From assembly GCA_003993805.1 (NCBI GenBank), contig RSEF01000006.1, forward strand, positions 27,065,402 to 27,129,401: a DNA stretch of 64,000 nt, written 5' to 3'. Under the pieces are notes generated by a model. It saw only the letters and a program-made list of their open reading frames with translations. It was not told the DNA's origin and searched no databases. This document shows positions 12,037 through 22,700 of the stretch, piece by piece. The translations under genes and the position numbers were made by a program. The stretch comes from Himantopus leucocephalus (taxonomy: Eukaryota; Chordata; Aves; Charadriiformes; Recurvirostridae). The number at the start of each line of letters is the position of its first letter. Position 1 is the first letter of the stretch.

Positions 12037-12587
12037 AGTAACCACAAGGAAACATGGCATCGCCAAAGCCCCTTGATGCAGTGATACATAGCTTTTGCAT
12101 AGCACTACGTGATTTATTTTAATGCAAATGTTCATGTGAAAGGTGCATAGCTTTCCATGGTCAAAGGAAATATGTGATATTCTTAAGGCCAAACCAATTG
12201 AATATTAAATTATATTAACAGTTTCTATTTATGTTATACATAATTATGAGACTTTAGAATGTAAGATAATTAGATAAATGATCTCCTTTTCCATGCTCTA
12301 TATTTCAAGTTTTTAGTTGCAAAATCTACGGAAAGAGCACAAAGCGTGGGGGAGGAAAGCATGCTTCTAGCTCAGTGCCAGAGACACAGCATCCAACACA
12401 CTCCTGACAGGGATTACTCAATCATGGTAATCCATGTGTGCTTAGACAGCTGTTGATGCTTGACAAAATTGACAGTAACCACAGAAGGTCTCTTCAATAT
12501 GATATACAACACTGCATGGGTAGGAAAGTGAATATTCTAGGAAGCTCATGATGAAAGGGATATATAAACGTCCTGCGCAGTCCTGCT

Positions 12588-12715
12588 TTGTGAGCACAGA
12601 CCAACAGGCTGGAGGCTACTTGCTATTCCAGTGTGCCACAGATTTATAGTTTGACCTTGGGAACGGCACTTCTCTGTTTCCTTTCTTACCTTTTGCGTTA
12701 CAAGAAGAGGAGTGA
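12588..12715 (+). mobile_element. MIR-like SINE (diverged)
   Basis: Plus-strand words match a MIR-type SINE in order: GAGCACAGACC ... CTGGAGGC, then GTGCCACAGATTTATAGTTTGACCTTGGG, then CACTTCTCTGTTTCCTTTC. The known consensus carries 'tgccactTactagctgtgtgaccttgggcaagtcactt', and this copy differs throughout as expected for an insertion of great age. A TATATAAA motif at 12561-12568 lies just upstream. Confidence 0.55.
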
Positions 12716-15700
12716 TTCAGAGCCAGATGAAATCATAATATGATTGAAAGCCAGAAAATGGCCTGTTCCCTGTCATGCCACCCAAAGCGTATGCTGTGTT
12801 GGCTAGTGGAAAAGAGGCAGAAATAGCACAGACCTTCTCTGTCGTTGTATAAGTTTATGTTGCCTGGTTTGAAATAGCAGCCTCCTCAGTTCCAGCCACC
12901 AGGCACTGCTATAACAATAAATAATCAAAGTGATGCATTTGCTAGGATGAGTGAAGTCTTGCACAAATAGAAATGGCTCTTCAGACTTTCAGGTAAATAG
13001 TGACTCATGAACAGGTGGCAAGGCCATTCCTCAGGTAAAGCTCACCACTGCATCTACCCTGGTATTTTCTGAGGAAGCAGGAGAGTCTGCCTGGTCCTGC
13101 CCAGTCCTCGCTATGGTGTGATCTACAGCTCCCATCCACCCAGCCTTGGCTCAGCTGCGGAAGCAGGTGCTGCTCTCCGTGCTATACCACATTCTGTGCG
13201 TGTTCCCTTGTTCCCTACAAATCACTTCGGGTGAGCCAACAGCCATTTCAGCCTTTCAAAGCAGCTTGTTTTTATTCCTCAAGAAAGAGTTTATAGCTAG
13301 GATTTAATAAGCCTGTAGTGCTTTATATTTTGGCAAAAAAAAAAAAATCACATTCTGCCCAACGCGAGCTATGTAAACAAGGACAGTGATTATACATTCG
13401 AATGATAGAATGAATGTGATGTTTATACAGTAGGATAATAGACAGAATATTTCTGATTCAATTGGTGATTATTTGCCATAACCAATGGAATTTTTATTTT
13501 AGTACAATAGGCTCTGACATTTTCACCCTGGAGTAATTGTGTTCACAAATTTGGTTTCTCTCCAGTCTGTCTACTGGATAGTCTAGCCTAATATTTTCAT
13601 GCTGTGCAGCAATTAATTTTGTGAGGCTGTAACGTGTGTTGTTTTTTCAGAATTTCATCCTTTATATTCTCTTCATACCATTTTTCAGCACAATTGAAAC
13701 TGAACTCTGTTGATATTAAAAATAGTGCAAGACAATCTTTCTTAGCCAAAGTAAGAAATCTGGCTTTCATTTTCCTTAAATCACACAGATGATGGTAGCT
13801 ACACATACTAAAAATGGACGTGCAATAATAATACTTTTGCTTCTTTCCTGTCACTTCATGTTTACTTTTTCATCTCTCTCTTCATTTCTTCCATCTCTTT
13901 TGTTTTTGAATTATTCTCTTTTCCTTTATTCAGTCCTTACCTAAAAGAAATAAAACACCTCATTCTGCCCTCCCTCTTTTTCCTCCCACACCTCACCTTT
14001 ACTCTCTAACAGTAAACTACAAAACATCAGGCTTGGTAGGAGCCTTAATACAGAGACAGACAGGACTGCCCAGAGCCTTTAATTAGACTCATATCTGAGC
14101 AGAATGTGGATTAATGAAAGACTATGCATTGCAGTTTTGGTTGGTTTTTTTTTTCTTTACAGACAACAAAGAAGAAATCAAAGTCTCATTATGGAGATGT
14201 CTATTTGACAAATCCAGTAAAACACCTGACAGACAGATCACACAACTAAAGCAACTACCTACTCTCTTTGCTGTCTAATGAACCTGGAAGGACTTGAGGA
14301 ACATGCAGCCAAGAAATTACCAGAATGTCTAAACCCGTTTTGTCTAACCACAGAGATGGTGGATCCTCCTTGAACTTGCAAGTTTGAAGCCAGAGGAGAG
14401 GCAAAGTATTCTGAGGAAAAGCACATGAATGCTGCAGAATAGTCACTCAATGAAGAATAACTCTCTACAGGTTCTTTTGTATTGTCTGAAGTGTTTAAAA
14501 CTACATGGGACAAAACAAGAGACTTCTACCACATCTTCCAGGTAACTAATATTAGAGATCAGGAGCACTTCCTACCAAAAAGTTTTTCTTACTAGCTTGT
14601 CGCTACTTTACTGTTGCTCTAGGTCAAAGGCCTTGCATGACCTGAAGCAACCCTCCTTTTGCTCAGGACTTTTCCTGTTGTGTTTTAATCCCTTCGTAAG
14701 TCTCTCTCTGGCCTCTGTGATGGATTTTTTGTTTTGTTTTTGGTTTGCTTTTTTACTCTTCCCTTCCATACTAACAGGAGGATTGCAAAGGTATATTATC
14801 TGTAATATCTATAAGAAAGCAATAGGGCCAGCACCCAGCACAAATGATTTCTTTTTCTTATCTCTTCATTGTTTCGTTCCCTTTTCATACAGAAAAAAGT
14901 TAGGATATAGAATAGATGAGGAAGCTGCATCACTCTTGTCTGGCTTGGTCCGCACACAAAATTCAGAGCTATTGTGTGTACAAATCCCAGCTTCTGTGGT
15001 AGGAATATTTAGACCACAAATGCAGAATCAGAAAAAAAAAAAATCTGGAGGCTAATGAATGTACATTAGTACTGTGGATTTAGTTTGATGCTTCTGGAGG
15101 ACGTCTGCCTTAAAGTCTGTTAATGAGTGAGGAGTTACTCCTGCCAGCGAGGAAAGTATTAGTGCTGCTTTTTGTAGACAAGAAAAGTGACTGTTAATGT
15201 AGGCATTCACAAAGGCTTCTCTCACAAGGATAATATTAGTCTGTTTTATTGTCCAGAACATAACCTAGCATGGGTTTTCAGGGTGACCCTTTTGCGGAGT
15301 TTCTGTCTTCCTTTTGGCAAAGGAAAGAGTATAGGAGGTAGATTTTGGGAGTAACCTAAGATAAGATTTCTTTTCCTGGCTCTGTTCCTAGATTTCCACG
15401 ATGACAATTGACAGGGTGTATCCAGAAGCTAACTTTAATTAAGGAAAGCAAACAGAAAGGAAGTGTTATCAGACGTGGGTGAACAATATGGTGTTCTCCC
15501 CCAAAGAATTTTGAGAAAACTGAAAAAAGTGGTTTTGCTAATGTTTCCAAGGAAAACTTGGAAACTCAAAACTTTAACCTAGTTTTTTTAGGTTACAAAC
15601 AACCTAAAGGCTTTTTAGGTTACAAAAAAATAACATAGCGACATTAAAATGTTTGCTCAAATGTAGATTTTGCATGGTCCATATCCTTTTATGATTATTA

Positions 15701-16077
15701 TTAATTTTAAAGTATTAAAGTGGACTTTGCATTTCTCTTTCAAAAAAGAACCCGAAAACTTTCTAATGGAAAGACTGTGCATGGTGCTTTTCCTTCATGT
15801 CTGTATTGTAACTTGAGGACAAAGTGGGGCCACGGGAGGTCCCCTAAGGTTAGACTAACTCCACTATATGGCTAAATCTGTTTATTCATCTGTACATCTC
15901 AAAGGACCTATATCACTTAATTCTAAATAGCAAAAGTAAGGCTATTAAAAATGAGTATTACTCAGTCATATAATGTGCCAATGTGTGTATTACTTGTTCT
16001 TCTGCCGGCTGATTTGCTACAAGATAATAGCCTATTATTGCTACCAGCTGCTAATTAGCTGCTAATTAATAGGTTGA
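12716..16077. other. Single-copy noncoding DNA with candidate regulatory stretches
   Basis: No gene recognised. About 13260-13600 looks like a possible conserved noncoding element: no repeat signature, an exact palindrome CATTCGAATG at about 13398, and a CCAAT-type motif near 13481. The 152-codon open frame at 14597-15055 is rich in F, L and S from T-rich DNA and looks like chance. Two copies of TTTTTAGGTTACAAA lie at about 15585-15599 and 15612-15626. The end of the block, 16024-16071, is a cluster of TAAT motifs listed separately. Confidence 0.45.
16024..16071. promoter_or_regulatory. Homeodomain/E-box motif cluster
   Basis: Within 48 bases there is an inverted repeat ATAATAG-C-CTATTAT (16024-16038), an E-box CAGCTG (16045-16050), and two tandem 11-base copies of AGCTGCTAATT (16046-16067), each holding a TAATTA or TAATT homeodomain core. 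Such pairing of E-box and TAATTA sites is common in developmental enhancers. This is a motif-level observation; the function is inferred and unproven. Confidence 0.3.
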
Positions 16078-16560
16078 TAGACTCTGAAGCCAGGAGGGAC
16101 CATTAGCTCATCTAGTATGACCACAGCGGTCTGAACACATTCCACCCATGCTACCAGAACTTGTGGTAGGCTGTTAAAGCCAGTCTTTGGCAGCAGCAAC
16201 CACACTACTGAAGTCATCTAGAAATGGAAAGCCTCCAGGTTCTTTTATAGTTATTCCAGTATTTTACCACCATCAGTGTAAGATATTTAGACCTTGATTC
16301 TCAATGAATGTGTTTTCACCTATTTGTTGTTCTCCACCAGAACAAAGAGTTTTTTATTATCTGGTATTTTCTTCCCACAAAATTGTTCACATATTGTAAA
16401 CAAGGTACTTCTCCATTGTATATTTCACAAACTAAATAGACTGTTCCCATTTACTGCCCACAAGATTTCTCATTCATCTCTGAAGTTATTTCCTACATTT
16501 TCTCCACAATTTCATTAACTTTTAAAAACCATAGATGCTTGAACATCTGGAAGGTTTTAC
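16078..16560 (-). mobile_element. Ancient L3/CR1-type LINE fragment
   Basis: In reverse orientation the 3' end is recognisable: GAAGCCAGGAGGGACCATTA followed by GCTCATCTAGTATGACC, a wording shared by ancient amniote CR1/L3 LINEs. Old coding-region-like blocks follow, such as CCTTGATTCTCAATGAATG near 16293 and CTAAATAGACTG near 16431. Divergence is strong and the right edge is uncertain; it may run past 16560. It is far older than the CR1 copies elsewhere in the window. Confidence 0.65.
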
Positions 16561-19170
16561 TAGGACTGAAACCAATCCTTATGCATCCATCACACAGAAG
16601 TGTCATCTAGATATTGTCTTGAATTTGTTAGAGGTGGTATGCCACATTACCACACCACTACCTGCTTTGCCATACCTGTACCCATCATACAATCTGTTAA
16701 GCAATATCTTAATGTGGAAGGCTTTCTGAAACACAAAGAAAAGTTATATACCCTGAACTTCAAATGGCTTTATTTTTTCACAAGATCACGCAGATAATCA
16801 TTCCTTTGTGCTGTCCCAAACAATGGGAAGGTGTCTTTGGTTTTACTACGTGACTAATAGGTGATAAAAGAGGAGTTATAATTCCCCTGGAAGCAGATGG
16901 GTATAAGCTCAGCACAGTAACCCTGGCTCCCCCAGTTCTTGCTCAAAGACGTTTTGTTTGACACTTTGATTTCCTAAGTCTTTATTGTATCTTCCAGTAA
17001 AGGTCACATTTTCATTTTCTACAAAAGTAGCCCTGAGGAGACCCTAAGTAATTTCCCTGTCATACTTCACGTTCCCATCACTTCTCTCACACACACACAC
17101 ACCCTGACACACCCCCACCCCCCGGTTTATCTGTAATTACTGGAATTTTTTTAAATTCACATATAGTAAGTTATATATTATTATATGCTTGATAGGATGT
17201 AGACTTGTGAGATTATAAGAAATGAGGCAGAAAAGTAAATCGGTTCTTTCCTACCACTGCTGCTTTCTCAGTGTCCTCACATCATGTGGAGGGAGGTAAC
17301 AAGAAAGGTACTTATCTGCTTTGTGTACATTAGTCTCGTGAGACAAACATCACGGTATCACCACTTGGGTGAACTAAGACACTGTGCTGGGAATACAATG
17401 CCAGAATGACATAATCGGGTACAAAAAAAGGTACATTAAGCTTCACATAGGAGGCAGGATGACTACATGCTCTTAAGAAAATTTTGCTGAGCTGCTCTCC
17501 TAATCCACCTCAATGCTGTGCATTGTAAAAAATCCATAGATATTGTCATCTTTGTATATTAAGGAAGTTTTCATCACAGAATAAATGAACCAGCAGAGCT
17601 GAAACACTGAAAGTTTCATTATAGCTCCTTCACAGCTTCGCAATTCTCCACTTTGATCTTCCTCTGCCATGGAGGAACAGACACCTCCCTTTTCAGAAAA
17701 TACAATGAAATAGCTATCAGTGATTTAACAAATCCCGTAAGATCCTCCTTGAAATAAAAATACACACCCTAGAATACCCAGATGCACAGTGTTAGCCTAT
17801 TAATATGCTTTTACGCAGACTGGTTTGCTTTCTTCAGCTTTGCTGTATAAATATACTTATCATTCTTCTGTCTTCCAGACCAGTCCTGTGAGCTGAAATT
17901 CATATAATCTAAAAGTTATCTATTAACTCTAGGAGTGCAAAAGCTTTAAAATAGATGCTTGCTGAGTAAAGGGTTGTACAGTAACTACCATGGTATGGTG
18001 ATCTTAGCTGACAGAGTTTGAATAAGGTCGACTGTCAGTACTATGGGTTCAGATCAGTGGAGCTAAACAGCTGGTTTCATTTGAGCTCCTGTGGGTTGGC
18101 CTCAGCTATCTCTTTCCCTCGTTTGAAATAGTAACAATCAATATGGTGCTGCAGGCATTACTAGGGATAGCACAACATAAAACATTCCTTGCATCGTGCG
18201 CAATCATTACCAGTATAAACAGGCAAGAGCGTTTCCCAGTCCACCTTTTCCTAAGGCATGAGATATATCTTTTGCCCCAGTCTGAGACTGCAGGTCCTCA
18301 TATCCCTATTTCCTGAGACACAGCGGCGCAGTGATTCACTGGCTTCATGCCAGGAGCTAATAGAAGGGCCAGAAATTGTATTTAAATCTCTTGTACCCAG
18401 CTAAGTTACTTGATATAATAAAACGTACTTCTTACTGGATGGTGGAGACCTAAGAATGGCCCCGAGTATGCATGGTACGTAATTTAAAAATAGTTCGAAG
18501 TGGTGTGAATTGCCCCATATACCTGGACTGTCTGCTCCAGCCCCCTATGCAATCGGAGGAGAGGACAGGGGTCAATTGGGGACAATTGAGTCTATTATTT
18601 GTTGATGTTCCCTCTTTGAGCTATATTTTGAACAGTTCTTTCCCCAGTATTTTGGGCAAACTTGCACCATCCTTGCATCTTCCTATGATAAAGAAAGCGT
18701 CCATTACTGGAGTACAACAACCCAATAGTTCCCATGTCAGTTAAAAAGACTACTGGGCTATGAGAGGTGTTTTTAGGGATAGCCTGCCAGGAGGAAGGTA
18801 AGTGTCCAGAATGGATTGCAAAACAGGGGCTTTCAAAAGGAAGGAGTCATGCATAATATTTTTATACATATTATTCCTTTTACTTGTGAATAAGGCAGAA
18901 TGGGTCAGAGATGTGATGTCCAGGGAAGCCTTAGGTGCAGTGACAGTGGAGTTTCAAATCCTGATGGAAGTGAGGAAAGCAAATAACAACATAAAGACCC
19001 CGGGTACCATGTAAGGAGGCTTGGGCGTTGTCAGCAAATGTGTACACAGCATCTGTCAGTTTTGCTCGGTTTCTCAGACTGCCCAGAGACACTGAATTCT
19101 CTGGCTTTGGAGAGTTGCGCAACTGAACTGGATAAGGCCATGGGCATCTGCATCTAACTTTGTAGTTACC
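16561..19170. other. Single-copy noncoding DNA
   Basis: No gene or transposon recognised. A short (CA)7 microsatellite lies at 17088-17101, followed by a C-rich tail to about 17124. Open frames are under 91 codons with no recognisable family. The AT-rich patch at about 17150-17215 is low complexity. Confidence 0.5.
17088..17124. repeat. (CA)n microsatellite with C-rich tail
   Basis: Seven CA units in a row at 17088-17101, then CCCTGACACACCCCCACC and a run of C. A short dinucleotide tract, likely polymorphic in length but too short to be highly so. Confidence 0.8.
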
Positions 19171-19240
19171 TCTGCTTTGAACAGGGGGCTGGGTTACAGA
19201 CCTCCAGAGATCCCTTCCAACCTAAATTATTCTGTGATTT
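19171..19240 (+). mobile_element. CR1 LINE tail, short 5'-truncated copy
   Basis: Only the last 70 or so bases of a CR1 are present, on the plus strand: AGGGGGCTGGGTTACAGACC, then CCAGAGATCCCTTCCAACC and TAAATTATTCTGTGATTT. This is the usual CR1 3' end ('gatcccttccaacctaaa.tattctgtgatt'), differing from the subfamily of the copies at 4864 and 19836. Extreme 5' truncation is normal for this family. Confidence 0.75.
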
Positions 19241-19835
19241 ATGCTAGAATATTTTCCCTTTCTTTCTCTACTTGCACCAACTGCTCTGTCCTTTCAGGTC
19301 CCAAATAAAGGACCAACGTAACTTTCTCTGTTTATATACATACTGTGAAAATACTCCTATATAATTTGTCATATGACATATTGACTCAAAGTTGTTCAAT
19401 GTATCACACCGCTGGACTAAATGTCTGCTTGCTTTTCTGAATCAGTTCTGTGCAATGCCTACCTATGATAAACTGCTCTTAGCTGCAGTGCTCAACAGAT
19501 AACAACAGCAGGGTTGTGAATTAAGGCCTTGTCGTAAAAAGAATAAATCTGTGAATTTTGTATCAGTGAACCAAAATGGATTTTTATATCGGTTGCCTAA
19601 CGAAGCAGGGTTTATGTATTCACTCTTTGGGGATGAATTCTCCATCTATTCCACCATTGTCCCTAGTATTTTTTTTAATTAATTCATCAACTACAATGAG
19701 ATGAGACAAAAGGTCAAATGGTAGAGGTTTCAAAGATTAAATTAGCACCAGTATTATGAAACCTGAGAGATGAAAAAGTATCCTCAGCTAAGGAAGTGCT
19801 GCCATATGATTTTGAGTTTTATTAGAAACCAGAAA
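19241..19835. other. Single-copy noncoding spacer between two CR1 tails
   Basis: About 600 bases of AT-rich sequence separate the two plus-strand CR1 tails. I see no repeat or gene in it. Confidence 0.5.
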
Positions 19836-20017
19836 AACAGGTTGCCCAGAGAAGTTGTGGCTGCCCCATCCCTGGAGGTGTTCCAGGCCAGGTTGGATGG
19901 GGCTTTGAGCAACCTGGTCTGGTGGGAGGTGTCCCTGCTCATAGCAGAGGGGTTGGAACTAGATGATCTTTAAGGTCCCCTCCAACATAAACCATTCGAT
20001 GATTTTATGATTCTGTG
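19836..20017 (+). mobile_element. CR1 LINE 3' end, young-looking copy
   Basis: A 5'-truncated CR1 on the plus strand. It starts in the last part of ORF2 (reads through GTTGCCCAGAGAAGTTGTGG and CTGCCCCATCCCTGGAGG) and runs to the tail (GGTCCCCTCCAACATAAACC, then ATTCGATGATTTTATGATTC). It ends with short units resembling the family's ATTCTRTG 3' repeats. By eye it is close to the tail of the minus-strand CR1 at 4864 and shares the same diagnostic ending, so both belong to one subfamily. Confidence 0.9.
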
Positions 20018-22489
20018 TAGGAGAGAGCTGTGAGAGTCCCAACCATGGAGAAAGCTTCACCTGGAGCTCAGTGCTAGATAGCAGAGAACACAACCACAAG
20101 ACAAATTCACTAGGAGATCCACCTTTCCTAATACTTGGGCTCACAGTGCAGCTTGTTTTAGAAGTTTGTGCTAAGGATCCATTGATGCATACTGTACAGC
20201 TATTTTTTAACATATTAATGTGTTGTGATTATAGAAATAGGGCAAGTCCTGGTCTGTCAGTGAAACAATACATTTTGTTGTATGATTGTTAAGCCCTTAT
20301 GATAAAGAAGGAGAGGACCTTTTATTGACATTTGATCTACTGAAGATACAAATCAATAAGAAGTACAGATAGGGTAAGGTTTGATTTTTAACAGAGAATC
20401 TGTGAGTTCCTACTCTTGGTATTGGTGGCAATTCTCCCCACAGCAGCTCTCAACTTTGATTTCCATAAAACTGACAACGTTATAGATTGGAGTGTGTGAT
20501 GGTACTGGAAACAGAAATTAGAGAGGCAATAGTTGCTGTCTTTTGAATATAGTAGCATCCTGAACTTATTTTAGCATATTCTGTTTCTGAGAAAATGATT
20601 CCTCTTGTTAGAGAGAAAGTTTTTGCTTCTAGCTTAGCAAATCCTGACTCTGTCAGTAAAAAAAACCCCAAAACATGTATGTATATATGCATATAAATAT
20701 AAATAGATAAATATATATATTAACAATTTATTCTCTCTTATGAGTAGAAAATAACAAATGCAGACACAGGGGAAGGTGCTAAATTGTTTTTATTGCATTT
20801 CTTTTAAATATACAGTACGCCAGTTCAGCTCCCAGAGGCATTAAGTGAAAAAGCCCAAAAGCAACATAAACAAATTCAAGCGCAAATAAAACCAAATTCA
20901 ACACTCACAAACACCCCTCAGTAACCTGACTGCTATTTCCGAGTCAGGGTTGTGCCTAGGGAACTTAATATTTGAAAATGAATTTGTAGGCTCCTTATAT
21001 TTCTCTGTTGCTGGGTATAGCACCTCAGGATTTATTTTATTTTATTTTTTTGACAGGCAGAAGAAGAGTTTTGTAATTATTTGTTGTTAGATACTACATA
21101 GAAAAGAAATACCACACAAAAATGTTGAAACTATTGAAGGGAATGAAGAAAATAAAACCTATTATGGCTGCAAGGCTCAATAGCAATAATTAAGGACCTT
21201 ATTGCTGATTATATTACAGAGTTGTCATTGGTGTTTTTTGTACTGAATGTTTATGGCATGTACTTTGTCTCTGTAATACCTATCATCTCGGTGGGGAAAC
21301 ACCAACTCTATTTAAGTAACACCAAGAAAAAAGGTAGAAAAAGGTATTTATGAGTAGATTTCTTAGATGGCCTAAAAAAGGCTCATTGTTTTCCACCAAA
21401 GTCAGCAACAGCTTCCCACACTGTACCAGGCACATGGAACGCACCCTATGGAAGGTCCCAAAATTATTATGATTAATATCAGAAGATTGGATCCTTTAGA
21501 TACCCTGAAAAAATCTGGTCTTTCTGTAGGTCTTGTGAGCCTGGCTTTGAAAGAAAGTCATTACCAGCTTTATCAAAAAGGTGGCCTTCTGCTGTAGCCT
21601 GGCATAGCCGTGTGTCTGCTCCAAAAGCCAAAAGGCATCTCCTGGCACTTGCTCTGCTGCTGAGGTCTCTGGGTTGTCATCTCCTGGAGAAGATTAGTCA
21701 GTAGATTGTGTGCTGATTCGTATATAATAGTACGCAAAACAGAGGGATCAAACCTTGAAAGAAGAAATAGAGAGAGACATATACATTAGTGGGAACAGGG
21801 ACAAAATGCAGTATGTGTTTTTCAAGAGTAGATTGAAACCAGGCAAACCTGATATCTTTCTGTTATTTTTCATAAGAGAACTGGTTTGGGTTTTTTGTTG
21901 TTTGTTCTTTAAATAGATATGGGATGCATTGTGGCTGTACCTGTACCTCAGTAAAGGATTCGATGCCCTCTCTGTACAGAGGAACTCGTTTTTACCCTAG
22001 AAAGGAAGTTTGCAAGTTTAAAACCTTTCAAATGGATAAGAAAGCTATAATGTGAATATGTACGAATGTGGCAAGTAGGAAAGCTATCAGACTGGAGAGA
22101 AGTTAGGAGAAAAATCCCTAAAGGATTAGTCTTTTTGTGTTGTCTTTGACATCCTGGGTACAAAGTCATGCCATATCTGATGCCAGAAGCGGTCAGATAT
22201 GATGCAGATACAGTGGGAAATGCAAAGTCGGGGACAGAAATACATCCATTTTCTGCCCAGGACTGAACATCTGCTGTTTTTCCATGTCTGTGCTCCTGGT
22301 TTAGGGTAGGAGAAGCTGTAACAGATTACAGGGAAAGGAAAGGAGATGGAAACTATTGATATGGACATTTATTCCGTAACATGCTGGAGGTTTTATGGTA
22401 TACAGTCCAATGGAGACATACTGCAGAGATACTGTCTTGCCTGTTTAAAACAGAGTGGCTGAAAAGAGGTCCAAATCAACCACTGACTG
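20018..22489. other. Single-copy noncoding DNA
   Basis: No gene or transposon recognised. It includes an AT-rich low-complexity patch at 20674-20721. Open frames are all under 85 codons. Confidence 0.5.
20674..20721. repeat. AT-rich low-complexity / (TA)n-like tract
   Basis: Alternating A and T with occasional G or C (GTATGTATATATGCATATAA and on through ATATATATAT). Short impure dinucleotide tract. Confidence 0.7.
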
Positions 22490-22700
22490 ATCCAGCGGTT
22501 ATGTTAGGGACTGGGATATTAGAAAGCCAAGTTTAGTTTCTGTCTCAGCAGCCAGTTATTTATGTGACCTTAGACAAATGAAGGAATTGCCCTGTAAAGT
22601 TCCTCATCTAGTAAATGGGGATAAAAGTATTTCCTGACTTAGTGGTGGCTGTTGTGGGGAAAAAGACATTAAAGTTTATGAGATGTTCAGCTGCTATTTT
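22490..22700 (+). mobile_element. MIR-like SINE, nearly full length
   Basis: The best preserved SINE in the window, on the plus strand. Ordered matches to the amniote MIR-type consensus are visible: GGGACTGGGATATTAGAAAG for the 'ggactgggagtcagga' block, TATGTGACCTTAGACAAATG for 'tgtgaccttgggcaagt', TTCCTCATCTAGTAAATGGG for 'ttcctcatctgtaaaatggg', and TGTTGTGGGGAAAAAGACAT then TAAAGTTTATGAGATGTTCA for the 3' part. This 3' wording is the form I recall from sauropsid genomes. Old and inactive. Confidence 0.72.

Noticed and set aside
14597..15055. 152-codon open frame, plus strand
   Set aside because: Its F/L/S-rich composition comes from T-rich low-complexity DNA; no family recognised and no splice-site or exon-like context.
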